Assembly (NCBI GenBank): GCA_014706295.1
Contig: JACSVZ010000038.1
Location: 806,001 to 870,000 of the forward strand
Direction: 5' to 3'
Source of the DNA: Lycocorax pyrrhopterus obiensis
Lineage: Eukaryota; Chordata; Aves; Passeriformes; Paradisaeidae
DNA length: 64,000 bases
Shown here: positions 23,001-35,039 of the stretch, one piece after another
Position numbering within the stretch: the stretch's first letter is position 1
Layout: each line of letters starts with the position of its first letter
Notes under the pieces: model-generated
Database searches by the model: none
Seen by the model: the letters and a program-made list of their open reading frames with translations, nothing else
What the model was told of the DNA's origin: nothing
Program-made: the position numbers and the translations under genes

Positions 23001-24030
23001 CAGCGGTGATGGCCATCCTCGCAGGCCAGCCCTGCGACGGGTACCTGCAGGCAGATGGCCACACCCTGGGGCCACGGGACTACGAGGAGCACATGTACGT
23101 GAACACGCAGAGCTTGGACGCCTGGGAGCCGGAGCTGGTGGCTCACGGGGCGGCAGAGGAGAGCCCCAAAAAGGACCTCTTTGACATGAGTAAGCCACTG
23201 CACTGGGGGGGCTGGTGCAGAACCTGCTGTGGAGCAGTCAAGCTGTGCCAGCAGCTGTCTGTGGTCACCTGCCACAGCCCCAGAGGTGCTGACACTGGCT
23301 GAGCCCACAGCAGTGCCCTGCAGTGCACTGGGGACCATGAGCTGGGGTCTGTCCTCACCATAGCCCAGCCCTGCCTTGTGCCCCGGGGGTAACACCCCGC
23401 CCCCCCTGGATCCCACAGGGCCATTCGAGGATGCCCTGAAGCTCCACGAGTGCATTGCAGGGGGTGGCACCAGTGTCCCCATCGAGGACCAGTGGCCGAG
23501 CCCCCCCCCACGCGGAAGGCCCCCATCGCCCCCACGGAGGAGCAGCTCCGGCGGGAGCCCTGGTACCACGGGAAGATGAGCCGGCGGGATGCTGAGAGGC
23601 TCCTGCAGATGGACGGGGACTTCCTGGTGCGGGACAGCCTCACCAACCCGGGGCAGTACGTGCTGACCGGCATGCACAGCGGGCAGCCCAAGCACCTGCT
23701 GCTGGTGGATCCCGAGGGAGTGGTGAGGGCAAGGCACGGGGCTGAGGGCAGGGCCTGGGGTGGGCAACTGAGACTGGGGTAGGGGCAGGGTGCAGGGTGG
23801 GCGATGGGGGGCACAGGCGTGGGCAGGCACAGGGTGTTGCAACTGGGTGCTGTGTGAGAGGCAGCTCTCCTGAGTTGAGGACCACTGTGCCCCGGCCCCA
23901 GGTGAGGACCAAGGACGTGCTGTTTGAGAGCATCAGCCACCTCATCAGCCACCACCGGCAGAACGAGCAGCCCATCGTGGCGGCGGAGAGCGAGCTGCAC
24001 CTCCGCCAGGTCGTACAGAGGAAGCAGTGA
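20024..24030 (+). CDS. SHC2: SHC-transforming protein 2 (apparent frame break in exon 11)
   Basis: Twelve coding exons: 20024-20494, 20949-21019, 21408-21468, 21649-21768, 21863-21916, 22114-22165, 22336-22462, 22605-22785, 22869-22935, 23025-23189, 23419-23722, 23902-24030. Order of parts: a CH2-like N-terminus ([15 protein letters not shown]); [15 protein letters not shown]; a PTB domain (about 145-320; [37 protein letters not shown]); a CH1 linker with Grb2-binding YYN (Tyr 339/340) and YVN (Tyr 426) sites and a DLFDM adaptin-type motif; and a C-terminal SH2 domain with DFLVRDS and GQYVLTG. SHC2 couples tyrosine kinase receptors to Ras, chiefly in neurons. In exon 11 the frame shifts at a nine-C run (23501-23509). 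Upstream ([10 protein letters not shown]) and downstream ([15 protein letters not shown]) parts are both intact but in different frames, so a one-base indel is likely. With the frame intact the length would be about 600 aa. Confidence 0.93.
23501..23509 (+). other. Homopolymer C9 at the SHC2 frame break
   Basis: Exon 11 is 304 bases, one short of what the flanking splice phases need (two modulo three). The reading frame changes exactly across this C tract, between DQWPSPP and [10 protein letters not shown]. Homopolymer length error in the assembly is the simplest explanation; a real indel allele is the alternative. Confidence 0.8.
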
Positions 24031-25443
24031 TGCCAGGGGGTACGTGAGTCCCCAACCTGCTTCCCTGGCTCTGGACTCACCCTAGGGCAAAACTGGGGTC
24101 CCTTTTTGCTCCCCTTCTCCAATTGTGCCTGGCCTCTGAGGTCTGGGGTCATGCTCCCCATTTTCCTCCCCAGCGAGGTCTTGTGGTCCCTGGCCCTGTA
24201 GGTCCTCCCTGGCTGCTGCCTACCTCCATCATCTGCACGGGGCTCCTTGCCCAGCCGGACACAAAGATGTTTAATTCCACACATGCAGGTGACACGCTGT
24301 TGGGGTGGGAACTGCTCGGTGGCCTCAGCAGGAGGGACGGAGCCTGAAGCCGTCTCAGGCAGGGCTGCTCCTGCTTGCCCCAGCACTGGAATGGGGGCTG
24401 GTGGACATCGCTGTAGCCCCTGGCTTGGCTCTGCCTGTGGGGCCAGACACGACCATCTCTTGGAGGCTGGTGCTGTTGGATGTTCTTGTTGGGGACTGGG
24501 GACATCACTTTTCAGCTGGATTCTCCCCAGGCCTGGCTGCCACATGATGCTCCCTGCGGCCCCAAGCCCCTGCAGCCCTTCCCAGGCCAGGGCCGGGACA
24601 GGTCTGTGGGAAGGTGCAGGGCAGGGCTGAGCTGCTGGCACTGCCTCACGAGGTGTCCCATGGCCCATGGGGACTCCCTGGCCGGCTCAGGGCTTTGGCA
24701 GGTTTTTATGGCACACACAGCCCCCTTTCCCCACCCCGTGTCTGGTGCTGGGCATGGGTTTGTGGTTTGGAACACATTTCTAATTAAACCTGGAAATGAG
24801 CAAGGAACACAGGTGGTTCATGCCACCCCTGGGCATGGTGCTGGGACAGGTCTCCATCACCACCAGTTCCTGCCTGGTCTCACCTTGGCCGACCCATCCT
24901 GTCCAGTCACACTTGTCTCTGCCCCACTGGGTCACCCTGCCTTCCATGGATCACCCAGTGTCCCCCTGGCTTCAGAGTGGCCTTTGGCACCCAGGGCTGG
25001 TCCTGCACAGCCTCTTCTCCTCTAACCTGGCAGCTCCCTGCCCTGCTGGCTCCTGCTGCTGGTTCTCCTCCTGCCTCCACCTGGAGCAGTACATGGCCAC
25101 CTACCCCTGGGCCTCCTGGGGTGGCGCTGAGTGGCACAAGCCAAGCTGTGACCCTCTAGTGAATGTGGCAGCCAGCAGAGCCAGAGCCCTGGGTGGGCCT
25201 GGCTGTGGCTGCTGTGTTACAGGTGGGCAGCAGCCAGTTGGGGGGGGTCCAGCACCAGTCCTGGCTGCTGGTGGCCTGTCCTGGCTCTGCTCTGTGTGCC
25301 CAGTGCTGCTGCCAGCACCCACCTCGGGCAGCGGGGTCACCCCAGCACCCTCAGCCCCTCGCTGGGGATGGCCTCTGCCAGACAAGGTGTCCAGGCTGGC
25401 CAGCGCCGGCTGAGCCAATGAATAAAATAAAGCCCTAAATAAA
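24031..25443 (+). terminator. SHC2 3' UTR and poly(A) signal cluster
   Basis: After the SHC2 stop no further exon is recognised. ATTAAA at 24783-24788 is a possible proximal signal. Three AATAAA copies at 25421-25426, 25426-25431 and 25438-25443 form a strong distal cluster, giving a 3' UTR of up to about 1.4 kb. Confidence 0.6.
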
Positions 25444-27400
25444 GCCCAGTAATGAATGCGTAATTTTCCATTGATAGCTGGATTCCGCAGGGACGTGGTG
25501 CTTCCATCTCGGCTGCTATTTTTTGTCATGGAGTGATGTGTCTGCAAAGATAATTGCACTGTTCCCTCAAAAGAAAGGCAGGAAAAGGCAGTGAGGGCCT
25601 GACTTTCTTCTTTTCGCTGCTGGAGAGCCAAGCCCGTGTGGTTCACCCGCTGGTGGTGCCTGGTGTTGCAGCTCCGGGGATGCTGCCCTGAAGGGATGAA
25701 GGGCTGGCAGGGGCGTTGTTTTAGGGGTTTAGCCACTTTGGTTGAGACTAGTGTGGGGTGCCAATGGGTTCAGGGCGCTCTGTGTCCCAACCCAGGCCCG
25801 GGTTGAAGGGCTGCTGCTTCTTCAGCCCGTAATGGGAAGGCTGAGGTGTTTTGGGAAGGTTTGGAAGCCACAGAAGAGCAGCTGCAGAGGACGTGGCCTC
25901 CTTGCTCTCCCAGGGCCTTGGGGATCTCGCTGACCACCCGTCCCTCCATGTGTCTCAAACGTGCCGGCAACAGACGCTCCCAGTTCGGTTATTCAGGGCG
26001 TCCTTGCACAAACCCTTTCCCATCGCAGGTCTCTCTCCTTCCCAGCTTCCAGCAGGTGGTAGCACACTGCCGGCTCCACTGGCTGTGTCCCCAGCTCTGC
26101 CAGCCCCTGCCAGCGTCCCCAGCCCTGCCAGTCCGCAGCCAGGCAGCTCCCAGTACCCTTCTCCCGTTCGTGCCCTGCAGGCACCGGCCTCGAGCCGCGC
26201 GGACAGAGCTGGCCCGGCCCCAGCCCTCTTTGTTATCTCAAGGGAACTCAACCATTTCTGCACCTTGTTTACCCGCAGTTTCGCAGGGTGGAGGAAAAGC
26301 AAACATCGGCCTTTTGTTCACCAGCTTCCCCTTCCGTGATCCTCGTCCTCCTCCCCCGAGCTCCATCTGCGCTCTCCTCCCTGCGGGACCCGGCTCAGCA
26401 CCCTGCAGTGCAGAGCCCAGGGTCCAGACAGGACACCCCCGTCCCCCTCCCCACTGCTGTCCCTGAGACATCCTAGCCCTCGGTCCGGCTCGGCACGGCC
26501 GCACGCCTCTTTTTACCAGCTCCAAGTGGGAATGCAGAGGGAGCCGAGGCGTCCCGCAGCAGCCCCCGCGGAAGGCGCTCACCACTCCAGGCTCTTCTTC
26601 CTCGCCATCATTCCCAGCCCTGCACTGCTGAGAAATGATGGTGCTTCCCGGCAGCCTGACGGCATCCACAGGGCAGCAGCCAGGAAGGAACAGCCGCTTG
26701 ACCCTTTTGTGCCACTGTTCCTCTCGGTGCGTCCCTGTCCCCAAGGCTGTAGGTCCCTGCGGGACCGGGGCTGGGCCCGATCACTCGGTTGAGTCTCCCG
26801 ACCCCCCGTAACACCGGGGCTTGCAGTGATGCTCCGTGAACCCTCCTGACGTTTTGCCCCGGTGTCCCCAGCCACCACCGCATCCCTCCAGGGGCTGGAG
26901 GGTTGTGTGACATGGGGGTGTGTGACACGTGGCACTGCCCCCCCAGCTCCTCCAGAGCGATATTAAATCACTTAATGAGGCAACCCCTCAGCCCCGAGCC
27001 GCTGCTGGCTTCATTCAGTGCTTGGAGATCAAGAGCTGGGAGTGGGGAGCGGCTGCTCCCAGAGGGGAACGACCGAGCTCCGAATTGGGGGCACCGGGGG
27101 CGGGGAGGTGGAACGGGGCTGCTGCCGTCCCGATTCCACTCCCGGCCCCATTCAAACCCCATGCTTCCGTGGGCAGACGGCCGGGTGTCCCGGGGTCGGG
27201 TTCCCGCACCTCCCGAGCATCAGCACCACGGGGCCTCACGGTCCTAGTCCCGGTCGGTCCGGGTCCCTGTCCCAGTCCCGGTCAGTCCGGGTCCCGGTCC
27301 CGGTCCCTGTCCAGCCAAGCGCAGCGCGCAGAAATGTGGGGGCGCCGCACTCGGAGGATTACGGCGGCGGCGCGGACGAGGAGCGGAGCCGCCGCCGCCA
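25444..27400. other. Intergenic region between SHC2 and C2CD4C
   Basis: No coding exon is seen. 25444-25570 is AT-rich with homeodomain-like cores (TAATGAATGCGTAATT, GATAATTGC) and may be regulatory. 27040-27400 becomes GC-rich and contains degenerate tandem TCCCGGTC/GTCCGGGTC units (27241-27312) leading into the C2CD4C promoter. Confidence 0.4.
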
Positions 27401-27409
27401 CCGCCGCCG

Positions 27410-27417
27410 TATAAAAG
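27410..27417 (+). promoter_or_regulatory. C2CD4C TATA box
   Basis: TATAAAAG stands inside a GC-rich, CpG-rich region about 430 bases before the C2CD4C ATG, predicting transcription from about 27440. A pyrimidine-rich tract ending CTTCCAG at 27828 could be a splice acceptor for a 5' UTR intron; otherwise the 5' UTR is about 400 bases. A TATA-driven start fits the inducible expression reported for the C2CD4 (NLF) family. Confidence 0.6.
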
Positions 27418-27846
27418 CGCGTCCGCGCCCGCCCCGCCCGGGCTGCGGTGGCGGCGGGCGGCTCCACTCCAGGTGCGGCGGCTCCCGGCAACGTCCCGCT
27501 CGCGGCGGCGCCGGTCGGTCGGTCCGTCGGTCCAGGCGTCGCGGCGCGTCTGCCCCGTCCCATCGCGTCTCTCGGCGCCGCCGGGTCCCCGTCCCCTGGG
27601 TCCCCGACCCCCGCTCCGCGCGGCCGGTTCCTTCGCGCTCTTCCCCGGGCTGGCGGGTCCCCGTGTTCCTCGGCGCGGCCACTTCCCTCCCGTCCTTGTC
27701 CCGTCCCCCCGCCCTGCCGGGTGCGGGTCTCTCGGTGCCGCTGGTCGCTCCCGGGGCTTCCGGCTTCGTCCTGCCGCTGCCGGTGCCCGGCCCCCGGTGA
27801 TAGCGTTGCCCCTCGAGTCTCTTCCAGCCCCACACCCGGCAGCAAC

Positions 27847-29109
27847 ATGTGGCTCCTGGAGCGGCTGCGCGGGGTGGCGGAGAACGGCGGGTCCCGGGGC
27901 GCGGGGACAGAAGAGTCCTCGCGGGGGTCCCGCTACAGCAACGTCCTCACCCCCGACAAGATCCCCGACTTTTTCATCCCGCCCAAGCTGAGCGCGGCAC
28001 CCGCCGAGGCTGAGGGCTCCGAGGTCCCCGCAGCGGCTGCTCTGGGTGCCTCAGTCTCAGAACAGGACCTGGCCGGGCGCAAGCCCCCGCGCAGCCCCCG
28101 CCCGTCCAGCCGGTCCCGGTCCCGGACCCGGACTACCGGGCGGCACATCATCCAGATCGAGACCGCTGAGGACTGGACCGAGGGGAGCTGCGGCACCAAC
28201 GTGGACCCGCAGGCACAGACGGCCATGTCGCTGCCCTACGTGCCCAAGGCGCAGACCTCCTATGGCTTCGCCACGCTGATGGAGAGCCCCCACACGCGGC
28301 GCAAAGAGTCACTCTTCCACAGCGAGCACAGCAGCCTCTGCCCCTCGCCCGTCACCTCGCCCAGCGCCCAGCGCAAAGCCAAGCTCAACGGCGAGAGCGG
28401 CCGCCGGACACCCGCTGACCTCGGCGCAGCCCTGATGCACCCCGGCCGCTACTTCAGCGGCGGTGAGAGCGACACGTGCTCCTCAGCCGAGTCCTCACCC
28501 TTCGGCTCCCCGCTGCTCTCCCGCTCCGTCTCCCTGCTGAAGCTCTTCAGCCAGGAGAGCCAGTCCAAGGTCATCAAGCTGAAGCACTCGGTAGCCCGCA
28601 ACAGCTCGCTGTCCACCGACGACAGCTCGGCTGACACTAGCCCCAGTGCCCAGCGCCGAGCCAGGAGCGCCCCGGCCGGGACGCAGCCTCCCACCGCCCT
28701 GCTGCCCCTGGACCTGCCCCCAGGCCGTGACCGGGAGCACAGCCTGCGGCTGAGCCGGGGCGGGAGCCTGCGCCTGGCTGCCGAGTATGACCCCTCCAAC
28801 GCCCGGCTGCGTGTGCGCCTTGTCTCCGCCGAGGACCTCTACGATGCCCTCGTCGACCTGCGCAGCATCAACTGCTGCGTCTCGCTGTGCCTCAACCCTG
28901 GGAAGCTGCAGAAGCAGCGCAGCACCATTGTCAAGAACAGCCGCAACCCTGTCTTCAACGAGGACTTCTTCTTCGATGGGCTGGGCCCCGGCCACGCCAG
29001 GAAGATGTCCCTGAAGCTCAAGGTGGTCAACAAGGGCAGCAGCCTTAAGCGGGACACGCTGCTGGGTGAGAAGGAGCTGCCACTCACCGCCCTCCTGTCC
29101 TGCCTGTAG
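27847..29109 (+). CDS. C2CD4C: C2 calcium-dependent domain-containing protein 4C
   Basis: One uninterrupted exon of 420 aa, matching the intronless coding region and length of mammalian C2CD4C (about 421 aa). Landmarks: start MWLLERLRG; YSNVLTPDKIPDFFIPPKL; an Arg/Ser-rich stretch (SSRSRSRTRT, about 87-96) that could serve nuclear import; RHIIQIETAEDW; KAQTSYGFATLMESPHTRRK; the signature RYFSGGESDTCSSAESSPFG; and a C-terminal C2 domain (about 315-412) with SINCCVSLCLNPGKLQKQRS and PVFNEDFFFDGLG, ending LGEKELPLTALLSCL. The family consists of nuclear factors linked to inflammation and endothelial or islet biology; the exact role of C2CD4C is unclear. The start was chosen at the first ATG giving the conserved N-terminus, though the mammalian form begins a few residues earlier. 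Confidence 0.95.
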   Translation: MWLLERLRGVAENGGSRGAGTEESSRGSRYSNVLTPDKIPDFFIPPKLSAAPAEAEGSEVPAAAALGASVSEQDLAGRKPPRSPRPSSRSRSRTRTTGRHIIQIETAEDWTEGSCGTNVDPQAQTAMSLPYVPKAQTSYGFATLMESPHTRRKESLFHSEHSSLCPSPVTSPSAQRKAKLNGESGRRTPADLGAALMHPGRYFSGGESDTCSSAESSPFGSPLLSRSVSLLKLFSQESQSKVIKLKHSVARNSSLSTDDSSADTSPSAQRRARSAPAGTQPPTALLPLDLPPGRDREHSLRLSRGGSLRLAAEYDPSNARLRVRLVSAEDLYDALVDLRSINCCVSLCLNPGKLQKQRSTIVKNSRNPVFNEDFFFDGLGPGHARKMSLKLKVVNKGSSLKRDTLLGEKELPLTALLSCL

Positions 29110-31526
29110 GTACCTGCTACCAGCCCCGGAGGGAGCCCTCCCACCCATGGGGCCGGGGCGAGGCAGGGAGGCAGGCTCTGTCCCCCAGCCCTGCTGGAGG
29201 AGGGTTTGGAAGGGCCCCCTGAGGAGGGCTGGGGTCGTGGCAGAGCGTGGGGGTCCCCAGGAATGGCGCTGCTGTGGGGCTCTGCCAGCACCAGCTGGCA
29301 GCCACGGCCTCTGCCCCTGCTCCCTCCCTGCTCCTGCCCCGGGGCTGCACCTCCTGGAGCCCAGCAGAAAGTGGGGAGCCTCCAGCCCATTCCTCACCAG
29401 GAAGGATGGAAGTACCTGTTGGATTCTTCCCTCCCTGTGCCTGTGGTCTCCAGCTGCTGCCAAGCAGGCTGGAGGTGGGTAAATCTCTGTAGCGCACTCA
29501 CGGCCACCTCTCAAAGCCAAAGCTCCTGCAGTCAGGTGAGAGCTTTAATTTAAAAGACAAGTTTCTAGTCTTGGAAACTGCAAAGAAAATACTGCAGAGG
29601 TGACCCATGAGTGGGCCAAGGGCGGTCACCCTGGGGGATGAGTCAGGTTTGTGGCTTTTGAGCCTTTCCTGGCCTCCTCCCAGCCCTGCGGGGCTGCACA
29701 GGTGCACGAGCTGGCTTGGTCTGACACCTGCAGCCTCCTGGGCTGCTCTCCCTGCCCACCCCAGCACTGTCCCCCACTGCTGACCCCCAGTGGGAAACTG
29801 CTCCCAGAGCGTCGGGGGCTTTGGTTTGCCCAGATCCGGGAGGCTGCCTGTGCCTTTCCCCTGCCCACGGGAGGGAGGTGCCGGGGGCTGGCACCCCTTG
29901 CCCTGGGCACACGGACGGGACGGTCCCAGGCAGCGTCCCAGCAGATGCGCTTGCTGACAAAAGCTGAGGTGACAGGAGTAGCCCTCCCCGAGTGCTGGGG
30001 CCATCCCAGGTGAGGCTGGGCAGGGGGGCAGGCTGAGGCTCCACAACTCTCCGCCCTCCCTTGCCTGAGGGCTCAGGATCTTTCAAGCGGCTGCACCCAC
30101 TGGGCAGGAGAGATGTGTCCTGCGGGGCCACCAAGCTCCTCTGGCTGCCCGAAGTGACTGGCCTGGCTCTCAGTTTCCCTTTGGGGAGGGAGCGAGGTGC
30201 TCCCAACCCTTCCCATCCCACCCTGTCATCCCGGCTGACTGGCTGGGGACAGCGGGAGTGGGGAGGATGCCGGCCGGGGCCTTTCTGCGGGTGGATAAAA
30301 CACGCTGCATTGTTGTTTGGTGTGGTGTCACCCATTGTGTCGGGCTCTGCATGTTTCTGTGCAGGGAGCAGGATTTGCAGCGCTCCCGTCCCCGCCTGCT
30401 GCAGCACGCGTGGACACACACGCACACATGTGTCCCCTCTGTGTTAACCTCTGTGGTGGCAGTCGATGTTCCTTCCTTGTCCTTTTGCAGCAGATGGCAG
30501 ATCTCAGTGTTGGCTATTTATATCCGAGGCTGATCTTTCGCAGCGTTTTACTTCTGTCTGTAAATACGTTCCAGGTACGCGAGGCACCGTTCTGATCGCG
30601 CCGTGTTTGCATGTCGGGGGGATTCGGGGTGATCGTGGCTGTTCGTCGAGCTTGTGGTTGAAATCAAATCATGCAGGACATAAGGAGCTGACATATCCGT
30701 CCTTCACAGGGAGTTTCCCACCTGAGGCTTCCCTGCGCTCCCCCAGGAGCCAACACGAGGGGTAGTCCCCAACACGAGGGCTGGTCCCCAGCCCCCAAGT
30801 GCCCAGGCCCATCCTGGGGGCAGATGGGGGCTCTGGGGAGGGGGGGATAGGGAGAGGTGCCACATCGCTGGGTGTGGGGTGAACATCCTACCCTTGAGGA
30901 AGTCTGGGGCAGGAAGGGGACCCTGCCCAGCTGGCTGCTGCCTGACAGCCCCTGCACACCCCACCAGCACCTCGTGCTCCCTGGGCTGCTGTGCCTGCCA
31001 GGGGCTGGGGGGGACCTGGGTGCTGCTGGGGAGGGGAGGACAGGCTACAAGAAGAGGGGGAACGGGAACTGGGACAAAGGTTTTGGTGCTCTGAGAGGTT
31101 TGAGGGGTGACACATCCCCCGCAGCAGAACCGCGTGCCTTCGGGTTTGGGGGAGGAGGATGCTGAGAGCAGAACCCCGGGCTGCTCCTCGGGTTGGGGCT
31201 GACCCCAGAGGGAGACCCAGCGGCCTGGGGGCTCTTGTCCTGCCCCACCCCAGCCTGTCCCAGGGCTGTCTCGCTGGAGTCGGGTGTGTGGCCGTGCAGT
31301 GAGCCCTGGGATGAGCTGCTGTGAGCCCTGCTCTGCTCTGGGCCAGTGGTGTGGGAGCCGGGGCTGTTGCTTGGATGGGTCTCTCCACTGCTGGAGCTAT
31401 TTTCTATTGTTCCTGCTTTGATATTTCTGTGGCTGGATTTAATGATGTATTTTTGGAGTGAAAAATATATTAATACCTGAATGGAATGTTTGTTTACAGA
31501 TGATCTCCTCTTTTTAGTGCAATAAA
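29110..31526 (+). terminator. C2CD4C 3' UTR and poly(A) signal
   Basis: No exon is recognised downstream of the stop. AATAAA at 31521-31526 follows an AT-rich block (31380-31510), the usual composition before a cleavage site, so a 3' UTR of about 2.4 kb is likely. A short CA-rich microsatellite lies at about 30413-30430, and a degenerate 20-base direct repeat (CAACACGAGGG units) at 30753-30790. Confidence 0.5.
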
Positions 31527-34500
31527 GTAATTTCTAAAACAGACGCAGGCGTGGCCCCGGCTCCTGATTTCCCCAAGATATTTCCCAGCATTATTCTTGA
31601 CAGCTCCCTGTGCGGGGGAGCAGAGCTGGAACCTCAGCACTGTCCAGACACAGGGCAGCACTGCTCTTCTGGGCGCTGCTCCCCTTTCCAAACAGCCTCC
31701 CAGGGGCACAAGGTGCTTCTGAAGCTCTTTCCCTGGTGCTGCCGACCAGCCATAGGGTGAGGTGGGAGTGAATCTCCTGGGGAGAGGTGGGTACACAGGG
31801 AAAGGTGCCGCTCCTGCTTGAGGGGGAACCCAGGGCTGTGCTGAGCCAGGGCATTGCCTGCTCACAACCAGGGCTGTGGTGAGGGAGAGCCCCTTCCCAC
31901 ACTCTGTGGGTCTCCTTCCTCCTCCTCGCCTTCTCTCCCAGCCTGACCCCTGCAGCTCTTCTCAGCACTGCTGGTGATGAAGAAAATGGTGACGGGTTTG
32001 CTCTCCCCACTCCCAGCCCCCCCTGCCCAGCTGTCAGCACTCAGGTTGCTTTCTTTTCTCCCTCCCTGCCACTTCCAAATCTGTTTCTAGCCAGATGCTG
32101 CTGAGGAAAAGAGGAGTGTTTGCCTGTTACCTAAATGCCATTTTTCTAATTTCCACAATTCTGATAATTTGTAATTTTTGGTAGCTATAGAAGCTGGTGG
32201 GAACAGATCTGTTCTCTCACCTCTGGCCCCCACAGGGGTGGTGAAAGCAGCTTGGTAGGTGCTAATAATTTAAGTCGTGCTTTTTCTAGAGGTCCAAAGC
32301 TGCAGCAGTTAGTAACAAAATGAGGCTGATTAAGTTAGTCTGAACCAGAGTGGATGGGGTCAACCCAAGCACACAAAAATCCCTGGAAAGTGTTCAACAT
32401 TCAAAGCGCTGGAAGCAGGCAGAGGGGTGGAGAAGGGCATCTTGTGGGGGAAGATTTAACTCTGAATTTGTAATTGAGTCACCGTGGGAAGGAAATGCGT
32501 CTGCCTCACTGGACCTGGGAGGGCTTGGTCATGCTGAGAGGAGCACCTGAAGCGGGAGCTGCTGGTGGGGAGGAGGGTGATACATCCCCACTCCATAACG
32601 CAGACTCTCCGGTCAGGGGATGCCCAGTTAAAGCGCAGCCAGGTGAGATTCCAAGCCCGAGGGCGGCTCTGCCCCTCGCTGTGCACACCAAGTGGTGTCT
32701 GAGCCCTGAGAGATTTCCCCTGCACAGGGATTCCTCTGTCCAGGGGTCCCGAGGCTGCCGCAGCTGTGGTCCGCATTTGGGTGGCCCGATCTGTGCAGGA
32801 AACTGAGGCAGAGCAGGGGAGGTGGCTGGATGCGGAGGAGCCCTGATCTCCGGAGTGAGGGAGTGAGGTTCACCTGGGCAAGAGGCACACACAGGCCTCG
32901 GCTATTTTTAGCCCTGTGTTCCCGCAGCGCGAGGACTCAACTTCTGAGAAAATTGCCTGGAGCTCATTTAGCCGTGGCGTGATGGCTGGCGAGGGAGGGA
33001 GAGGGCAAATTAGGGGTTCAATCTCATCCAGAGGGCGCTCGGCAGGGCCAAGGCTCCCGGGAGGGTTCCACAATGAGGAGGCCAGCAGGGCTGCCCCTGC
33101 TGGGGGTCACCCTGTCCCTGCCCCATCCTCCGGCCAGGCTGGGGGTCCCAGTGCCGAGTTCTTTCCTTGGCACCGCTCAGGGGTCCTTGGCAGTTTTGGC
33201 TGAGCAGGGCTGCAACGGCTGCTTCTCCTCTCTGGATTTTTGGGTGCTGTTGGGGCTGGGGGAGCCTCGCGTACTCCCGCGGGCAGCCCCAGCCCAGCCA
33301 TTTCCCTCCCCCCACCCCCGACTCCGGCTGACGATTTACCGTTTCGGTCAGAAAAGCATCTTCCCGTTGCCTGGCAACGCTCGGCCGGTGGCGGGGGGGC
33401 TCCACGCGGGGAAGGGGGTGGCCCTGCGGGTCCTGCGCCGGAGCCAACCGGGTGCCCGCGGCGACTCCGCCACCCGGTTCTGGGCACCTGGGCCGGGCCG
33501 CCTGGTGCGGGACCGGGCGTGCAGAGGCGCGGGGAGGGCGCGGGGAAGCGGCGGCCGCGATCCGGGCAGTGCCGGCTGCAGGGAGCGTCGGCCTCCCCCG
33601 GCACCGCGCTCCAGCGCTTTATTGCAAGCATTTGTCTTCCATGGCAGCGTGTCTGCCTTAAAGGGGAGAGGAGAGACTCCCACTGTTACTGGGAGGAAAA
33701 CAGAACTTAATTGAATCCCACAGTCGCATCAGGAGAGAGAGTCACACCAGTGGAGAGCGACGCCCCGGCGTTCCTCCCCCGGCACCCAGCAGTCTGTGCT
33801 CCTCCCGGGGACACGGGAACCCCCGGGCTGGGGTCCCAGGAGCCCGCCGGGAGCAGAGATGAGCTCCAGCTCCTTGTCAGCCCGATGGCACTTAGCACTC
33901 TGCTGAAGTGCAGCACCGTGGCAGTAGCTGCCAGGGTGTACCTGGTCCCGGCAGTGCTGCCCGGCGCTGCCAGCCCCCGCACACGCTCCTCCTGCTCTGC
34001 TTTTCCATTTGCACTTTGCTCTCCTGCTTTGAGGCTGGCAATCCGACAGGGAGCTGGGCACAGGTCTCGCCTCCATAGCCAGGAAAAGGCAACCAGTGGA
34101 TGGGAAGTGCCCCTTTGGACTCTCCCTCCCCATTAATTCAAGCCCCTGGATCCAGCCTCGACTCGGGGCTGGGGCCAGGGTGGGTGTACAGAACACGAGG
34201 AACTGCAGTGGGAGAGTGCAGGGCGCATGCAAGGGTGGGTGAGGGTGAGAGCAGCGGCTGCCTTGCAAGGTGGAGGATCTTTCCTGCCTCTCCTCACCCT
34301 TTCCAGTGACCTGCTCCTTGCTAGCTGCCTAGTGGCCTTTGAAATGCTGCCTTTAAAACATTTGCAAAATTCCCAAAGCATCAAGAAGGCCCAGGTGGGA
34401 GGCGGAAAAGTGGCATAAATAAGCAGACAGGAGGATTTGTTAAACACTGGCAGCTGCTGTCAAACACTTTAATATCAGTGCAGCCGGGTGCTGGTTGATA

Positions 34501-35039
34501 TGGCTTTTGGGGCCATGGGCTGATACCAGCACAGGGTGAGCCCGGGGTGGCTGTGGGGCACAGGGGTCCTGCTGTGGTGGAGAGCACCTGGCTGTACCCG
34601 CTGTGGGGCAGGCCTGGGAGATATTCCAGGTGCAGACCTCTCCTTCTCCCCCTGCTTCCCACCCAGACCTCACCTCTTGAGTGAGGGGACGTGTCCATCT
34701 CCATCCCCACAGGGTTTTGGGGTTGTGTTAACCCCCCTGCCCGTGCCGTGGCCATTCGGCCGCGTGGGCAGTGGCGGGAGCGGGGCTCCAGCCCGGCGTG
34801 GGACCGCGTCTGCCTGGCAGAGGCACAGGCGGACACGCCGTGGGAGCGGGGCTGGCATTGCCATGGCAATGGAGATAACAACGGCAGCTGCCAGGCGGAG
34901 AGCAGGAAGGGCAGGGAGCTCCAGCAATGCCGCGGCCACACTTGTGACATCCCCTGTCCAAGCCCTGTGATGGCCTGGACAGCAGCGAGCACGTCTTGGC
35001 TGCGGTGAAGCCCTTGGCACCCTTCACACCTGCGGCAGA

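Noticed and set aside
22850..24668. Long minus-strand frames opposite SHC2
   Set aside because: Antisense shadows of SHC2 exons and introns; no splice logic or domain.
28495..29520. 341-codon minus-strand frame opposite C2CD4C
   Set aside because: Antisense of a GC-rich coding exon; C2CD4C on the plus strand explains the constraint.
33618..33623. Minus-strand AATAAA as the end of a gene
   Set aside because: No exon or conserved frame on the minus strand upstream of it; AATAAA occurs by chance.
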